From an uncultured Pseudomonadales bacterium (lineage in GTDB: Bacteria > Pseudomonadota > Gammaproteobacteria > Pseudomonadales > Balneatricaceae): 64,000 bases of DNA. The notes under the pieces are model-generated. The model was not told the origin of the DNA. It made no database searches and saw only the letters and a program-made list of their open reading frames with translations. The stretch lies in assembly GCA_937773555.1 (NCBI GenBank), contig CALJVT010000005.1, positions 62,001-126,000 on the forward strand, given 5' to 3'. Positions 9,672 to 17,520 of this stretch are shown in pieces. Positions within the stretch are counted from its first letter, which is position 1, and each line of letters opens with the position of its first letter. The position numbers and the translations under genes were made by a program.

Positions 9672-10445
9672 TCATGCATTGAGTATAGCTATCGCAAGCT
9701 CACTGCCAGGCAGTTCTAAGGCGGCGATCCAAACCATCATACCAATAAGTGATGCGGCAGTCAGCAGGTACCAAATTAGGCTAAATACTATACCGTAGGT
9801 ATTGAGCTTAGGCTTAGGGTCTTGATCGAAATTATTCCAGTCGGCCAACAAATCAACTAAACCCATAATCCCAAAAAAGCCTATTAGTGCGAAGCCTTGG
9901 GTAAAACTGTAGCCAATTAATACCCCAGAAATCACCACCAGTCCTACATAGATGAAGCGACTTCGCCCAGAATACACCAAGGCTTTAACCACACGACCAC
10001 CATCTAAAGGGTAAATTGGCAGTAGGTTCACCAAGTTGATCAATGCACTGACAGAGGCCACTAGGCCTACGAAATGATTGTCTGTAATCACAAACCCTAT
10101 AAAAAAAGCCACACTCATAGCTAAGCCAAAAACAGGCCCCATCATCGCAATATAGAGCTCCTGCCAGTGTGTTTTTGGACTGTCACCTACAGCAACACCG
10201 CCAACAAAAGGAATAATGTAAATGCCCTTTGTAGGTATACCAAAACGTTTCATGGCTCGAATATGACCATATTCGTGGAACATTAAAATAGCTAATAGTG
10301 TCACTGCAAACTCAAAACTGAGCATAATAGTCCAGCCAGATAGCGCCATAGCCACCAGCGCCAACTTAAACACCTTAACACTCTTAAATAGCTTTAGGGC
10401 AATACCTATCATCACACCCATACGTGCACGATTATTCGTTTGCAT
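9672..10445 (-). CDS. M50-family (site-2-protease-like) membrane metalloprotease
   Basis: The protein has about six hydrophobic segments. The zinc motif HEYGH is at residues 57-61 inside a membrane helix, and the second M50 signature is LLPIYPLDGGR. Both are hallmarks of intramembrane site-2 proteases. It lacks an obvious PDZ or CBS domain. The ATG at 10445 is 5 bases after the RamA-like gene's stop and has a GAGGG ribosome site inside that gene's end, so translation is likely coupled. A membrane protease in a corrinoid methyl-transfer operon is unusual; its substrate is unknown. Confidence 0.85.
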   Translation of the reverse strand: MQTNNRARMGVMIGIALKLFKSVKVFKLALVAMALSGWTIMLSFEFAVTLLAILMFHEYGHIRAMKRFGIPTKGIYIIPFVGGVAVGDSPKTHWQELYIAMMGPVFGLAMSVAFFIGFVITDNHFVGLVASVSALINLVNLLPIYPLDGGRVVKALVYSGRSRFIYVGLVVISGVLIGYSFTQGFALIGFFGIMGLVDLLADWNNFDQDPKPKLNTYGIVFSLIWYLLTAASLIGMMVWIAALELPGSELAIAILNA

Positions 10446-10450
10446 GCTTG

Positions 10451-12481
10451 TTACCCTCTGCGTCGGCGACGTTTCTTGTCGCCATTTTCTGATTCAGCAC
10501 TAGCTTCCTTAAGAGGTGGTAAAGTGACGACTTTTTCTAACTCTGGAAATGCGTCTACTTTGTTAGGAAACGCCATTGCATCGATAAACAATTGTTGGAA
10601 ATCTGGTTCTACAGCCGTTTCAATTTTTTCAATACTGCGCACTACCTGTTCAATTTCTGCGCGTGACGCTTCGTTAAGCAAAGCGATACGGGCACCCGTG
10701 CCAGCAGCATTGCCAGCAGAAGACACTTCATTTAACGCACAGTCTGGAATCAAGCCTAAAACCATGGCGTACTTCACATCAATATGGCTGCCAAAAGCCC
10801 CAGCAAAACGAATACGATCTACCTTATCTACTTGCTGATACTGCATCAACAACTTAACCCCTGCGTATAACGCTGCTTTAGCTAACTGGATAGCCCGGAT
10901 GTCATTTTGCATGATTTTCACAGCACCACGAGTTTCTGTGGATGGCATAATTTCATATGAAAAGGTTCGACCATCTGGCTGAATCCTAGGATTGGTAGCC
11001 GCTAAACTACCATCTATCACGCCATCTTGGGTGATCACCCCTGCTAAGTACATCTCTGCCACAACTTCAATAATGCCCGAACCACATATACCCGTAATAC
11101 CCGTCTTTTCAATGGCTGTATCAAAGCCTTTTTCATCAGACCATAGTTCACAACTAATCACTTGAAAGCGAGGTTCCAAGGTGACCGGATCAATACGAAT
11201 ACGCTCAATGGCCCCTGCTGCAGCACGCTGACCACAGCTAATTTGGGCACCCTCAAACGCTGGCCCTGTGGGACTGGAACACGCAACTAGGCGATGTCGA
11301 TTGCCCAATACAATCTCAGCGTTGGTGCCAACATCTACCAATAAGGTCATTTCGTCATGATTGTAAGGTTCTTCTGCTAAAACCATGCCTGCAGTATCTG
11401 CGCCTACGTGGCCAGCTATGCACGGCAACAAGTACGCACGCGCTTGCGGATTCAGATTTACACCCATATCACGGGCTAATATGTTCACTGCCATGTCTGT
11501 GGCCAAAGCAAAAGGCGCCCCCCCTAGCTCTATAGGATTAATCCCTAATAACAAATGGTGCATGATTGGGTTAGCAACAAAGGTAATTTCTAATAAATCT
11601 GCAGCTTCACATTCAACTTGTTTCACTAGGTCTGTCACTAAGCCATTAATCGCTTCGCGCACAGCATTAGTCATGTCCACTTCACCACCTGGATTCATCA
11701 TCACATAAGACACCCGGCTCATGAGGTCCTCACCAAAACGAATCTGTGGGTTCATGACACCTGAACTAGCAACAACTTCACCACTAGACAAATTACATAG
11801 ATGAGCAGCAATAGTGGTGGAGCCTACATCTACAGCAACACCAAAGATTCTGTCCTTTAAACCAGGCCAGAGGGCAACGATTTGCTTGCCTTGACGCACA
11901 GCAACGGTGACACCCCAATTTCCTACTCTTAAAATAGGTTGTATGGTGGCCAGCAGCGCCACATCATAGGAAAGATTAAGCAACTGCCAATCTGCTTCTA
12001 AGGCGTTCAACAGGCGTCTTAAATCACCTGAAGGGTCGTGCATGTCTGGTTCTTGTACTTCTACGTAGTAAAGACGCACCAAAGGGTTAATGTCTATGTC
12101 GTGGTGCTCAGCGTCCTTTCGAACCATCTGGTGATGCACTTGGCTTTCTGCTGGCACATCCACCACAATGTCATTAAGCACCTTGGTGTGGCAACTTAAG
12201 CGTCGGCCTGGCTTTAGTCCCCTGCGTTCTGCAAATTTAAGTTCTGGCGCAGTAATAGGCTCTAAGCTATCTGCAGTAGAGGTAATACCAAATTTGGCAA
12301 ATTCACCTTCACTCACAAAAATTTGGCAACGACCACAAATGCCTCTTGCACCGCACACAGAGTCTATATCAACATTAAGATAACGAGCCGCTTGCAACAA
12401 GGGCGTACCCACAGGGAAACGTCCACGTTTACCGGAGGGAGTAAATACTACTAAAGCATCATCGGTATTAGTTTGACTCAT
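10451..12481 (-). CDS. RamA-like corrinoid activation protein (2Fe-2S ferredoxin + ASKHA/DUF4445)
   Basis: These proteins use ATP to reduce inactive Co(II) corrinoid proteins back to Co(I). An N-terminal plant-type ferredoxin domain has the cluster ligands C43, C49, C52 and C97 (SVCGARGICGRCQIF, RRLSCHTK). A linker and an ASKHA-fold ATPase follow, with nucleotide motifs FGVAVDVGSTTIAAHL and LLVDVGTNAEIVLG. The 2Fe-2S type matches the bacterial DUF4445 activators rather than archaeal RamA, which has C-terminal 4Fe-4S sites. The protein ends in a basic tail, KKRRRRRG. It lies downstream of the methyltransferase gene, past a terminator hairpin, and is coupled to the M50 gene. Confidence 0.9.
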   Translation of the reverse strand: MSQTNTDDALVVFTPSGKRGRFPVGTPLLQAARYLNVDIDSVCGARGICGRCQIFVSEGEFAKFGITSTADSLEPITAPELKFAERRGLKPGRRLSCHTKVLNDIVVDVPAESQVHHQMVRKDAEHHDIDINPLVRLYYVEVQEPDMHDPSGDLRRLLNALEADWQLLNLSYDVALLATIQPILRVGNWGVTVAVRQGKQIVALWPGLKDRIFGVAVDVGSTTIAAHLCNLSSGEVVASSGVMNPQIRFGEDLMSRVSYVMMNPGGEVDMTNAVREAINGLVTDLVKQVECEAADLLEITFVANPIMHHLLLGINPIELGGAPFALATDMAVNILARDMGVNLNPQARAYLLPCIAGHVGADTAGMVLAEEPYNHDEMTLLVDVGTNAEIVLGNRHRLVACSSPTGPAFEGAQISCGQRAAAGAIERIRIDPVTLEPRFQVISCELWSDEKGFDTAIEKTGITGICGSGIIEVVAEMYLAGVITQDGVIDGSLAATNPRIQPDGRTFSYEIMPSTETRGAVKIMQNDIRAIQLAKAALYAGVKLLMQYQQVDKVDRIRFAGAFGSHIDVKYAMVLGLIPDCALNEVSSAGNAAGTGARIALLNEASRAEIEQVVRSIEKIETAVEPDFQQLFIDAMAFPNKVDAFPELEKVVTLPPLKEASAESENGDKKRRRRRG

Positions 12482-12553
12482 AAGGCCATCTCAATATTTT
12501 ATGGTAAGGCTAGGTACAATTAGCCCTACATAATTAATGTTTTAAATTTACAC

Positions 12554-12574
12554 AAAAAAGGGCCTATGAGGCCC
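12554..12574 (-). terminator. Terminator between the methyltransferase and RamA-like genes
   Basis: GGGCCT-ATG-AGGCCC (12560-12574) is followed on the minus strand by TTTTTTG. It would reduce readthrough into the RamA-like and M50 genes, giving them lower or separate expression. Confidence 0.75.
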
Positions 12575-12605
12575 ATTTATTTATCCATCGCTCACCAATG
12601 CTGAC

Positions 12606-13508
12606 CTAAACACTGCGACGACGACCACCCGTGCGGCCACCGCGAGAACCAACACCCACAGCATTTGGGTCACGATAGGCTTTAATCCAATCTTTACATT
12701 CTGGATCGTGGCCCATCATTAGGTTGCCACCACGCACACCCAGCATCACCTCAGGGTGCATCGGATTGATAATAGCAGAAGTCATACCCGAGGCAACAGC
12801 ACAAGCAATAAACGCACAGTTTACGCCATTGCGGTTAGGCAGACCAAAACTAAAATTAGAGGCACCACATGTCGTATTCACTTTAAGCTCGGTACGCAGG
12901 CGGTGAACAAGCTCCATTACCTGACGTCCAGAAGTGTTGATGGCACCCACTGGCATAACCAAAGGATCTACCACAACGTCTGACGCTGGAATGCCATAAT
13001 CAGCGGCTCGCTGAACAATCTTCTTAGCCACTTCAAAACGCACATTAATGTCTTGTGAAATACCTGTCTCATCGTTAGAGATGGCTACTACTGCTGCGCC
13101 ATATTTCTTAACTAAGGGCAACACACGGTCCAAGGATTCATCTTCTCCTGTTACCGAGTTCAACAAGGCCTTGCCTTTATAAACTGCAAGACCTGCTTCT
13201 AGAGCCTCAATAATGGAGGAATCAATACATAAAGGCACATCAACTAAAGACTGAACCAATTGAATTGTTTTAGCCAAGATAGCGGGCTCATCAGCTAATG
13301 GAATACCAGCATTAATGTCTAAGATCATGGCACCTGCGGCAACCTGTGCCAATGCATCAGCTTCTACACGGCTGAAATCGCCATTTTTCATCTCTTCAGC
13401 CAATAGCTTACGGCCGGTAGGGTTGATACGTTCGCCAATGACTGCGAAAGGACGATCAAAACCAATTACAACTTCTTTGGTAGCGGAGCTGATAATAGTA
13501 TCAGTCAT
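12606..13508 (-). CDS. pterin-binding (DHPS-like) methyl-THF:corrinoid methyltransferase, MtgA-like
   Basis: The family moves a methyl group between a corrinoid protein and tetrahydrofolate. The TIM-barrel pterin-binding signature is clear: AVIGERINPTGRK near the N-terminus, DINAGIP, LCIDSS, DVVVDPLVMPVG and GASNFSFGLPNR. The chosen start (ATG at 13508) has an AGGA ribosome site; an upstream in-frame ATG at 13556 has none. In glycine-betaine demethylation MtgA does this step, so a methyl-to-THF direction is likely given the neighbours. The C-terminus is Arg/Gly-rich (GGRTGGRRRSV), like the tail of the activator downstream. Folate synthesis (FolP) is unlikely because of the corrinoid context. 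Confidence 0.88.
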   Translation of the reverse strand: MTDTIISSATKEVVIGFDRPFAVIGERINPTGRKLLAEEMKNGDFSRVEADALAQVAAGAMILDINAGIPLADEPAILAKTIQLVQSLVDVPLCIDSSIIEALEAGLAVYKGKALLNSVTGEDESLDRVLPLVKKYGAAVVAISNDETGISQDINVRFEVAKKIVQRAADYGIPASDVVVDPLVMPVGAINTSGRQVMELVHRLRTELKVNTTCGASNFSFGLPNRNGVNCAFIACAVASGMTSAIINPMHPEVMLGVRGGNLMMGHDPECKDWIKAYRDPNAVGVGSRGGRTGGRRRSV

Positions 13509-13563
13509 GTAAGATTCCTGCTTTAGGGTATAATAAAAGCCAGTCGCCTGGCCCAAAATTTAA

Positions 13564-14505
13564 TTAAGAGTTAACTGTGAAGCTTTTGCCGTTCAGTTCA
13601 AAATAGCCATCTTGCACTTGGTACATCCATGCAGCAGATTTTTTTAAGCCACCTAATGGGTATAAGTGACACTGGGCAATCAAGCACTCTGGATCGTTAT
13701 GCATGCCGGTCACTATATTGCGCATCAACTCACTGGGCTCTGAGGAAGGAGCGTTGACGTATTTACCCAAAAATGAGTCTTTAAGGCCCAGCTTCACCAT
13801 ATTCATCGGATTACGCGTTAAGAAACGCACCGATGCACCTACTCCGCAGTGAGCTGCATGACGCATAAGTGTTTTGATGGTAGCAATGCCAGGCACACCA
13901 ATGTGTATCGGTAATTCATTGCCTGCTGCACGAATATCACGTTCCCATGCAAAAATAGGCTCTGCTTCAAACGCAAACTGTGTGGCTAAATATAAGCTCA
14001 TGTCTGTTTGTTTAGCAAAATCGTTCTTTTCTTTTATTGCCAGAGCACACGCCTCTGGGCTGATATCGGGACTGCCTTCTGGATGACCGGCAAGGCCCAT
14101 TTTCAAAATGCCATACTTTTCAAACAAACCCGTTTGTAGTACTTCTATTGATGACGCAAAATCGCCTACAGGTGTATTCACACCGCCACCGATTAATAAG
14201 CCTTCAGTGACCCCTGTTTCACCTTGTAGTAAAGCAAGATTTTCTTCCAAAAATTTTGCACAGGGAATAGACCGAGCCGCAAAATGCGGCACTGGGTTAA
14301 AGCCTTCGTCCTTGAGGCGGCGGACAGTGGAGACTGTATCTGCAAAGTCTGAACCTGGCAAAAAAGTTACGTATACGGTACAACCTGGGCGCAATAGTTG
14401 CCTGAAGTCAGCTACTTTAGCAGCACCACCTGGGGTCACTTCTACCGTAGTTTTTTGCATCAATTTAATAATGGCTTGTTTTTCTGCAACTGCATTTAAC
14501 GCCAT
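13564..14505 (-). CDS. methylenetetrahydrofolate reductase-like protein of the corrinoid operon
   Basis: This 313-residue TIM-barrel protein resembles the MetF/MTHFR fold: FLPGSDFADTVSTVRRLKDEGFNPVPHFAARS, LLIGGG, MGLAGHPEGSP, and ATQFAFEAEPIFAWERDIRA. It is not canonical MetF; the sequence is divergent and the gene sits inside the corrinoid operon, 55 bases from the pterin methyltransferase. The expected role is oxidation of methyl-THF to methylene-THF. The electron acceptor cannot be told from sequence, and flavin binding is assumed from the family. Confidence 0.85.
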   Translation of the reverse strand: MALNAVAEKQAIIKLMQKTTVEVTPGGAAKVADFRQLLRPGCTVYVTFLPGSDFADTVSTVRRLKDEGFNPVPHFAARSIPCAKFLEENLALLQGETGVTEGLLIGGGVNTPVGDFASSIEVLQTGLFEKYGILKMGLAGHPEGSPDISPEACALAIKEKNDFAKQTDMSLYLATQFAFEAEPIFAWERDIRAAGNELPIHIGVPGIATIKTLMRHAAHCGVGASVRFLTRNPMNMVKLGLKDSFLGKYVNAPSSEPSELMRNIVTGMHNDPECLIAQCHLYPLGGLKKSAAWMYQVQDGYFELNGKSFTVNS

Positions 14506-14545
14506 GGATACTTCTCCAAAAAAATAAGGCTAGATTTCCAGCCAA

Positions 14546-14842
14546 TTACTCTGCGATGCCGCCAGCAGCCACTAATACTGCTAAACGCTCATCGGTGTAC
14601 TCAGCTTCAAGCTGGCTAACAGTGGCTTCTAGTACAGCTTCTAAATCATCACCACAGCTTGTGGTATCACGACGCCATTCTGATAAGTAACCATCACTTC
14701 CATAAAGCCCAGAGCGCATTGCAGCTTTATCTACGGCTTTTTCGAAACGCTCTTCTAGTGGACGCTTTGCACTAGTACGACCTTGTTTAACTATTACTTG
14801 GGCTGGAATATCACGCCACATAACGATGGTTAGCTTGGCCAT
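14546..14842 (-). CDS. small 'virulence factor' domain protein of corrinoid clusters
   Basis: A 98-residue soluble protein beginning MAKLTIVMWRDIPAQVIVKQG. It resembles the small 'Virulence_fact' Pfam family (PF13769), whose name is historical and does not describe a known function. It overlaps the DUF1638 gene by 13 bases and precedes the MTHFR-like gene by 40 bases, so it is translationally tied to the corrinoid operon. It has no signal peptide or membrane segment. A role in assembly or repair of the methyl-transfer complex is only inference. Confidence 0.75.
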   Translation of the reverse strand: MAKLTIVMWRDIPAQVIVKQGRTSAKRPLEERFEKAVDKAAMRSGLYGSDGYLSEWRRDTTSCGDDLEAVLEATVSQLEAEYTDERLAVLVAAGGIAE

Positions 14843-15456
14843 TTAATTACCTGTTCGGTGTAGTTACTGTAATGAGTACGCAGTTCTTCAGCCATTTGGC
14901 CGTATCCTGTTTCCACTCTCTCGTATTTTAAACCCAGTTTTTTTGCAGCCGCTTCAGCAAAATGATCGAGTTGCCGGTTCGGTTCCTGAACTAGGTAAAC
15001 CAATTTTGTATAATGAGCAAACATCAGCTCAATAAGTTTAGGATGCTTGTTAAGACCCATACCTTCCATGATGAGTTGTTCAAAATTTTTGGCCAGGTAG
15101 TCAGTAAGGTAAAAGGTACCTAACTCCTGCTCAGACATGGCAGCAAAATTGTCACTGCCACTATAAAACTCATAACAGTGAGAGCCAGATAAACGCTGTA
15201 TATTATACTTATCCAACACCTTATCTAACTGGCCTCCAGTGCCGCAATCACCAAACGCAGCAAATACATGATCATAATCTGCGGCGTAGGCTGCTAAACG
15301 ATCTTCAACGGCGGCAGGGATTTTGTCTGGTTGATTATGCAATTCTGCTGGAATTTGCGTCACTTTCAAGTTTTGCCAGCCACTACTCTTGGCGACTGCC
15401 ATAACTTCTCGAGCAATGGCTCCACAGGTAATAACCAGCAGGCTAGCAGGTTGCAT
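14830..15456 (-). CDS. DUF1638 protein of the corrinoid operon
   Basis: A 208-residue cytoplasmic protein matching DUF1638 in its conserved parts: LLVITCGAIAREVMAV, HVFAAFGDCGTGG, HCYEFYSG and VYLVQEP. Cysteines at GDCGTGG and SHCYEFYSG could bind a metal or act chemically; this is inference. DUF1638 genes commonly accompany corrinoid proteins and MttB-family methyltransferases. It lies 20 bases after the corrinoid gene with a GGGG ribosome site and overlaps the next gene. Confidence 0.82.
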   Translation of the reverse strand: MQPASLLVITCGAIAREVMAVAKSSGWQNLKVTQIPAELHNQPDKIPAAVEDRLAAYAADYDHVFAAFGDCGTGGQLDKVLDKYNIQRLSGSHCYEFYSGSDNFAAMSEQELGTFYLTDYLAKNFEQLIMEGMGLNKHPKLIELMFAHYTKLVYLVQEPNRQLDHFAEAAAKKLGLKYERVETGYGQMAEELRTHYSNYTEQVIKWPS

Positions 15457-15476
15457 GGGTTGCCCCTTTACCTTAA

Positions 15477-16175
15477 CTAAGCCGCACGCTTGGCAGCGAT
15501 AAATTTCTTCGCTGTCTCTACGGCTACGGCTGCATCACGGCAATACGCGTCTGCGCCAACAGCATCACCAAATTCTTCGTTAAGTGGCGCACCACCAACC
15601 AGAACAATAAAGTCATCCCGGATTCCCTGCTCTTTCATAGTGTCAATAACAACCTTCATGTACGGCATGGTAGTGGTCAGTAGCGCAGACATACCTAGAA
15701 TGTCGGGCTTGTGTTCTTCTAGCGCGGCTAGGTACTTGTCTACCGGACAATTGATACCAAGATCGATCACTTCAAAACCTGCACCTTCCCACATCATCGC
15801 CACAAGGTTCTTACCAATATCATGGATATCACCTTTAACTGTGCCAATAACTGCTTTACCTACCGGCAGCGCACCAGTTTCAGCGAGTAATGGTCGAAGT
15901 ATTTTCATGCCTGCTTTCATCGCATTGGCAGCCATTAAAACTTCTGGCACAAACAAAATACCGTCTCTAAAATCAACACCTACTATGTTCATGCCGCCTA
16001 CAAGAGCGTCATTCAACACCCTGTCTGGCATCCAACCACGGCCCAACAATATGGTTGTACCTTCTGCAATTTCGTCTTCCATGCCGTCATAGAGGTCATC
16101 ATGCATTTGCTCTGTTAGCTCTTCATCACTAAGACTACTAAGGTCAAGATCTTCTTCAAACTGGTCTTCAGACAT
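15477..16175 (-). CDS. corrinoid (B12-binding) methyl-carrier protein, MtbC/MttC-like
   Basis: The protein shuttles methyl groups on cobalt between a substrate methyltransferase and the pterin methyltransferase. An acidic, helical cap domain (about residues 12-100) precedes a Rossmann B12-binding domain with the signature GTVKGDIHDIGKNLV. H118 is the lower cobalt ligand in D-x-H-x-x-G. LGMSALLTTTM and LVGGAPLNEEF complete the cobalamin site. It is the first gene of the operon, with an AGGAG ribosome site. The N-terminal acidic extension is longer than in typical MttC. No dedicated substrate methyltransferase lies beside it. Confidence 0.93.
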   Translation of the reverse strand: MSEDQFEEDLDLSSLSDEELTEQMHDDLYDGMEDEIAEGTTILLGRGWMPDRVLNDALVGGMNIVGVDFRDGILFVPEVLMAANAMKAGMKILRPLLAETGALPVGKAVIGTVKGDIHDIGKNLVAMMWEGAGFEVIDLGINCPVDKYLAALEEHKPDILGMSALLTTTMPYMKVVIDTMKEQGIRDDFIVLVGGAPLNEEFGDAVGADAYCRDAAVAVETAKKFIAAKRAA

Positions 16176-16228
16176 AGATTCAACTCCTGCAGGAAAAACG
16201 GCATTTCATCGAGGCTTCAACGAATGGC

Positions 16229-16253
16229 ATTATATGGGCGCTAGATTATCTAG
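16229..16253 (-). promoter_or_regulatory. candidate promoter and operator of the corrinoid operon
   Basis: On the minus strand a perfect -10 box TATAAT (16234-16229) lies 54 bases before the corrinoid ATG. No good -35 is visible. Instead the palindrome CTAGA-TTA-TCTAG (16241-16253) covers the spacer and -35 area. This fits an activator- or repressor-controlled promoter. It is read by eye only. Confidence 0.45.
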
Positions 16254-16564
16254 GATGACCATTTTGAGCTAACTTGCCTACGACAGAGCATTATCGAAAC
16301 GCGACCCATTGGGCTGCCGTCGACTAGTCAACACAAATCTATGATACCACTAGCAAACCCTTGCCTTACTTGAGCATTACCCATGTACCCTGAATTATAT
16401 TCAAGTGATACTGCAGATCGTTCCACATCAGTAGTGCATACTTATAGTTAGATGACCTAACATGCCGATCGAAATTAAGATAAAATGCGTTTCGAATTAG
16501 TAAGTCTGTTATTGAGCAATCCTCAATTAGGCTGTTTATTATCACCAACATGAGCTATCCAATC
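16254..16564. other. divergent intergenic region between corrinoid operon and folD
   Basis: About 310 AT-rich bases. Apart from the promoter elements at 16229-16253 I see no tRNA, riboswitch core or convincing terminator. A 61-codon minus-strand frame here has no ribosome site or recognisable sequence and is not called. Confidence 0.5.
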
Positions 16565-17446
16565 ATGGCACACCTTATCGACGGCAAGCAATTCGCTGCT
16601 AAACTACGTGAAAAAATGACAGGTCAAATTGCTTCTATTAAAGCAGACCATAATATCGTTCCAGGTCTAGCTGTTGTGCTAGTGGGTGAAGATCCAGCTA
16701 GCCAAGTTTACGTGCGCAGTAAAGGCAAGCAAGCCAAAGAATGTGGCATCACTTCGATAGAGCACAAATTAGAAGACACCACGTCAGAAGAGTTTTTGCT
16801 TAATCTCATTAATGACATGAACAGCAACCCAGCCATTAACGGTATCTTGGTGCAGCTGCCACTGCCAAAGCACATTGACTCTGCTAAAATTCTTGAAGCA
16901 ATTGATCCTGCCAAAGACGTAGATGGGTTTCACCCAATTAATGTAGGTATGTTGTCTACTGGCGGCAAGGGAATGATTCCTTGCACCCCTCTTGGCAGTC
17001 TGATGATGTTGCAAGATTACCATGGTGACCTAACGGGCATGACCGCAGTTGTGGTAGGTCGCTCTAACATCGTTGGTAAGCCTATGTTTAACCTGTTACT
17101 GCAGCAAAGCTGCACCGTAACTATGGCCCACTCTCGCACTAAAAATATTGAAGCCGTTGTTCGCGAAGCAGACATCGTGGTCGCAGCTGTAGGTGTTCCA
17201 GAGCTTGTGAAAGGCGATTGGATAAAGCCTGGAGCAACAGTTATTGACGTGGGTATTAACCGCATTCAAACTGCTGAAGGTAAGACTAAGCTTGTGGGTG
17301 ATGTGCATTTTGAAAGCGCAGAAAAAGTAGCTGGTGCAATCACTCCTGTACCAGGGGGTGTTGGCCCAATGACTATCGCATGCTTACTATATAACACAAT
17401 GGTTGCTGCTTGCCGCCATAACAACGTCGAGCTACCTAATGGTTAA
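16565..17446 (+). CDS. folD: bifunctional methylene-THF dehydrogenase / methenyl-THF cyclohydrolase
   Basis: FolD oxidises methylene-THF to methenyl-THF (NADP) and hydrolyses it to formyl-THF. Diagnostic segments are the active-site region [15 protein letters not shown] with its catalytic Lys, [25 protein letters not shown] in the nucleotide site, and [13 protein letters not shown] near the C-terminus. The start at 16565 ([15 protein letters not shown]) matches family N-termini; an ATG 15 bases upstream is possible. It is divergent from the corrinoid operon and followed by a very strong terminator. It could oxidise the methylene groups produced by that operon, although it is also a housekeeping enzyme. 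Confidence 0.96.
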   Translation: MAHLIDGKQFAAKLREKMTGQIASIKADHNIVPGLAVVLVGEDPASQVYVRSKGKQAKECGITSIEHKLEDTTSEEFLLNLINDMNSNPAINGILVQLPLPKHIDSAKILEAIDPAKDVDGFHPINVGMLSTGGKGMIPCTPLGSLMMLQDYHGDLTGMTAVVVGRSNIVGKPMFNLLLQQSCTVTMAHSRTKNIEAVVREADIVVAAVGVPELVKGDWIKPGATVIDVGINRIQTAEGKTKLVGDVHFESAEKVAGAITPVPGGVGPMTIACLLYNTMVAACRHNNVELPNG

Positions 17447-17458
17447 GGCATTAAAATA

Positions 17459-17504
17459 GCAAGGTAACAAAAAGGCCTCTATTGAGGCCTTTTTGTTACC
17501 TTGC
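17459..17504. terminator. bidirectional terminator, perfect 21-bp stem
   Basis: Perfectly complementary arms at 17459-17479 and 17484-17504 with a TATT loop. The stem carries an A5 run and GGCCTC on one side and GAGGCC with T5 on the other, so it works in both directions. It separates folD (+) from the convergent glycosylase gene (-). Confidence 0.9.
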
Positions 17505-17520
17505 ACTTAATAAGCACAAC

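Noticed and set aside
12606-13508. Dihydropteroate synthase (FolP)
   Set aside because: The corrinoid-operon context and the methyltransferase-type pterin motifs fit an MtgA-like enzyme better.
16176-16549. Cobalamin riboswitch before the corrinoid operon
   Set aside because: No B12-box-like core or associated stems could be found on the minus strand.
16366-16551. 61-codon minus-strand frame in the corrinoid/folD gap
   Set aside because: No ribosome site, no recognisable sequence and high AT; it lies in a divergent promoter region.
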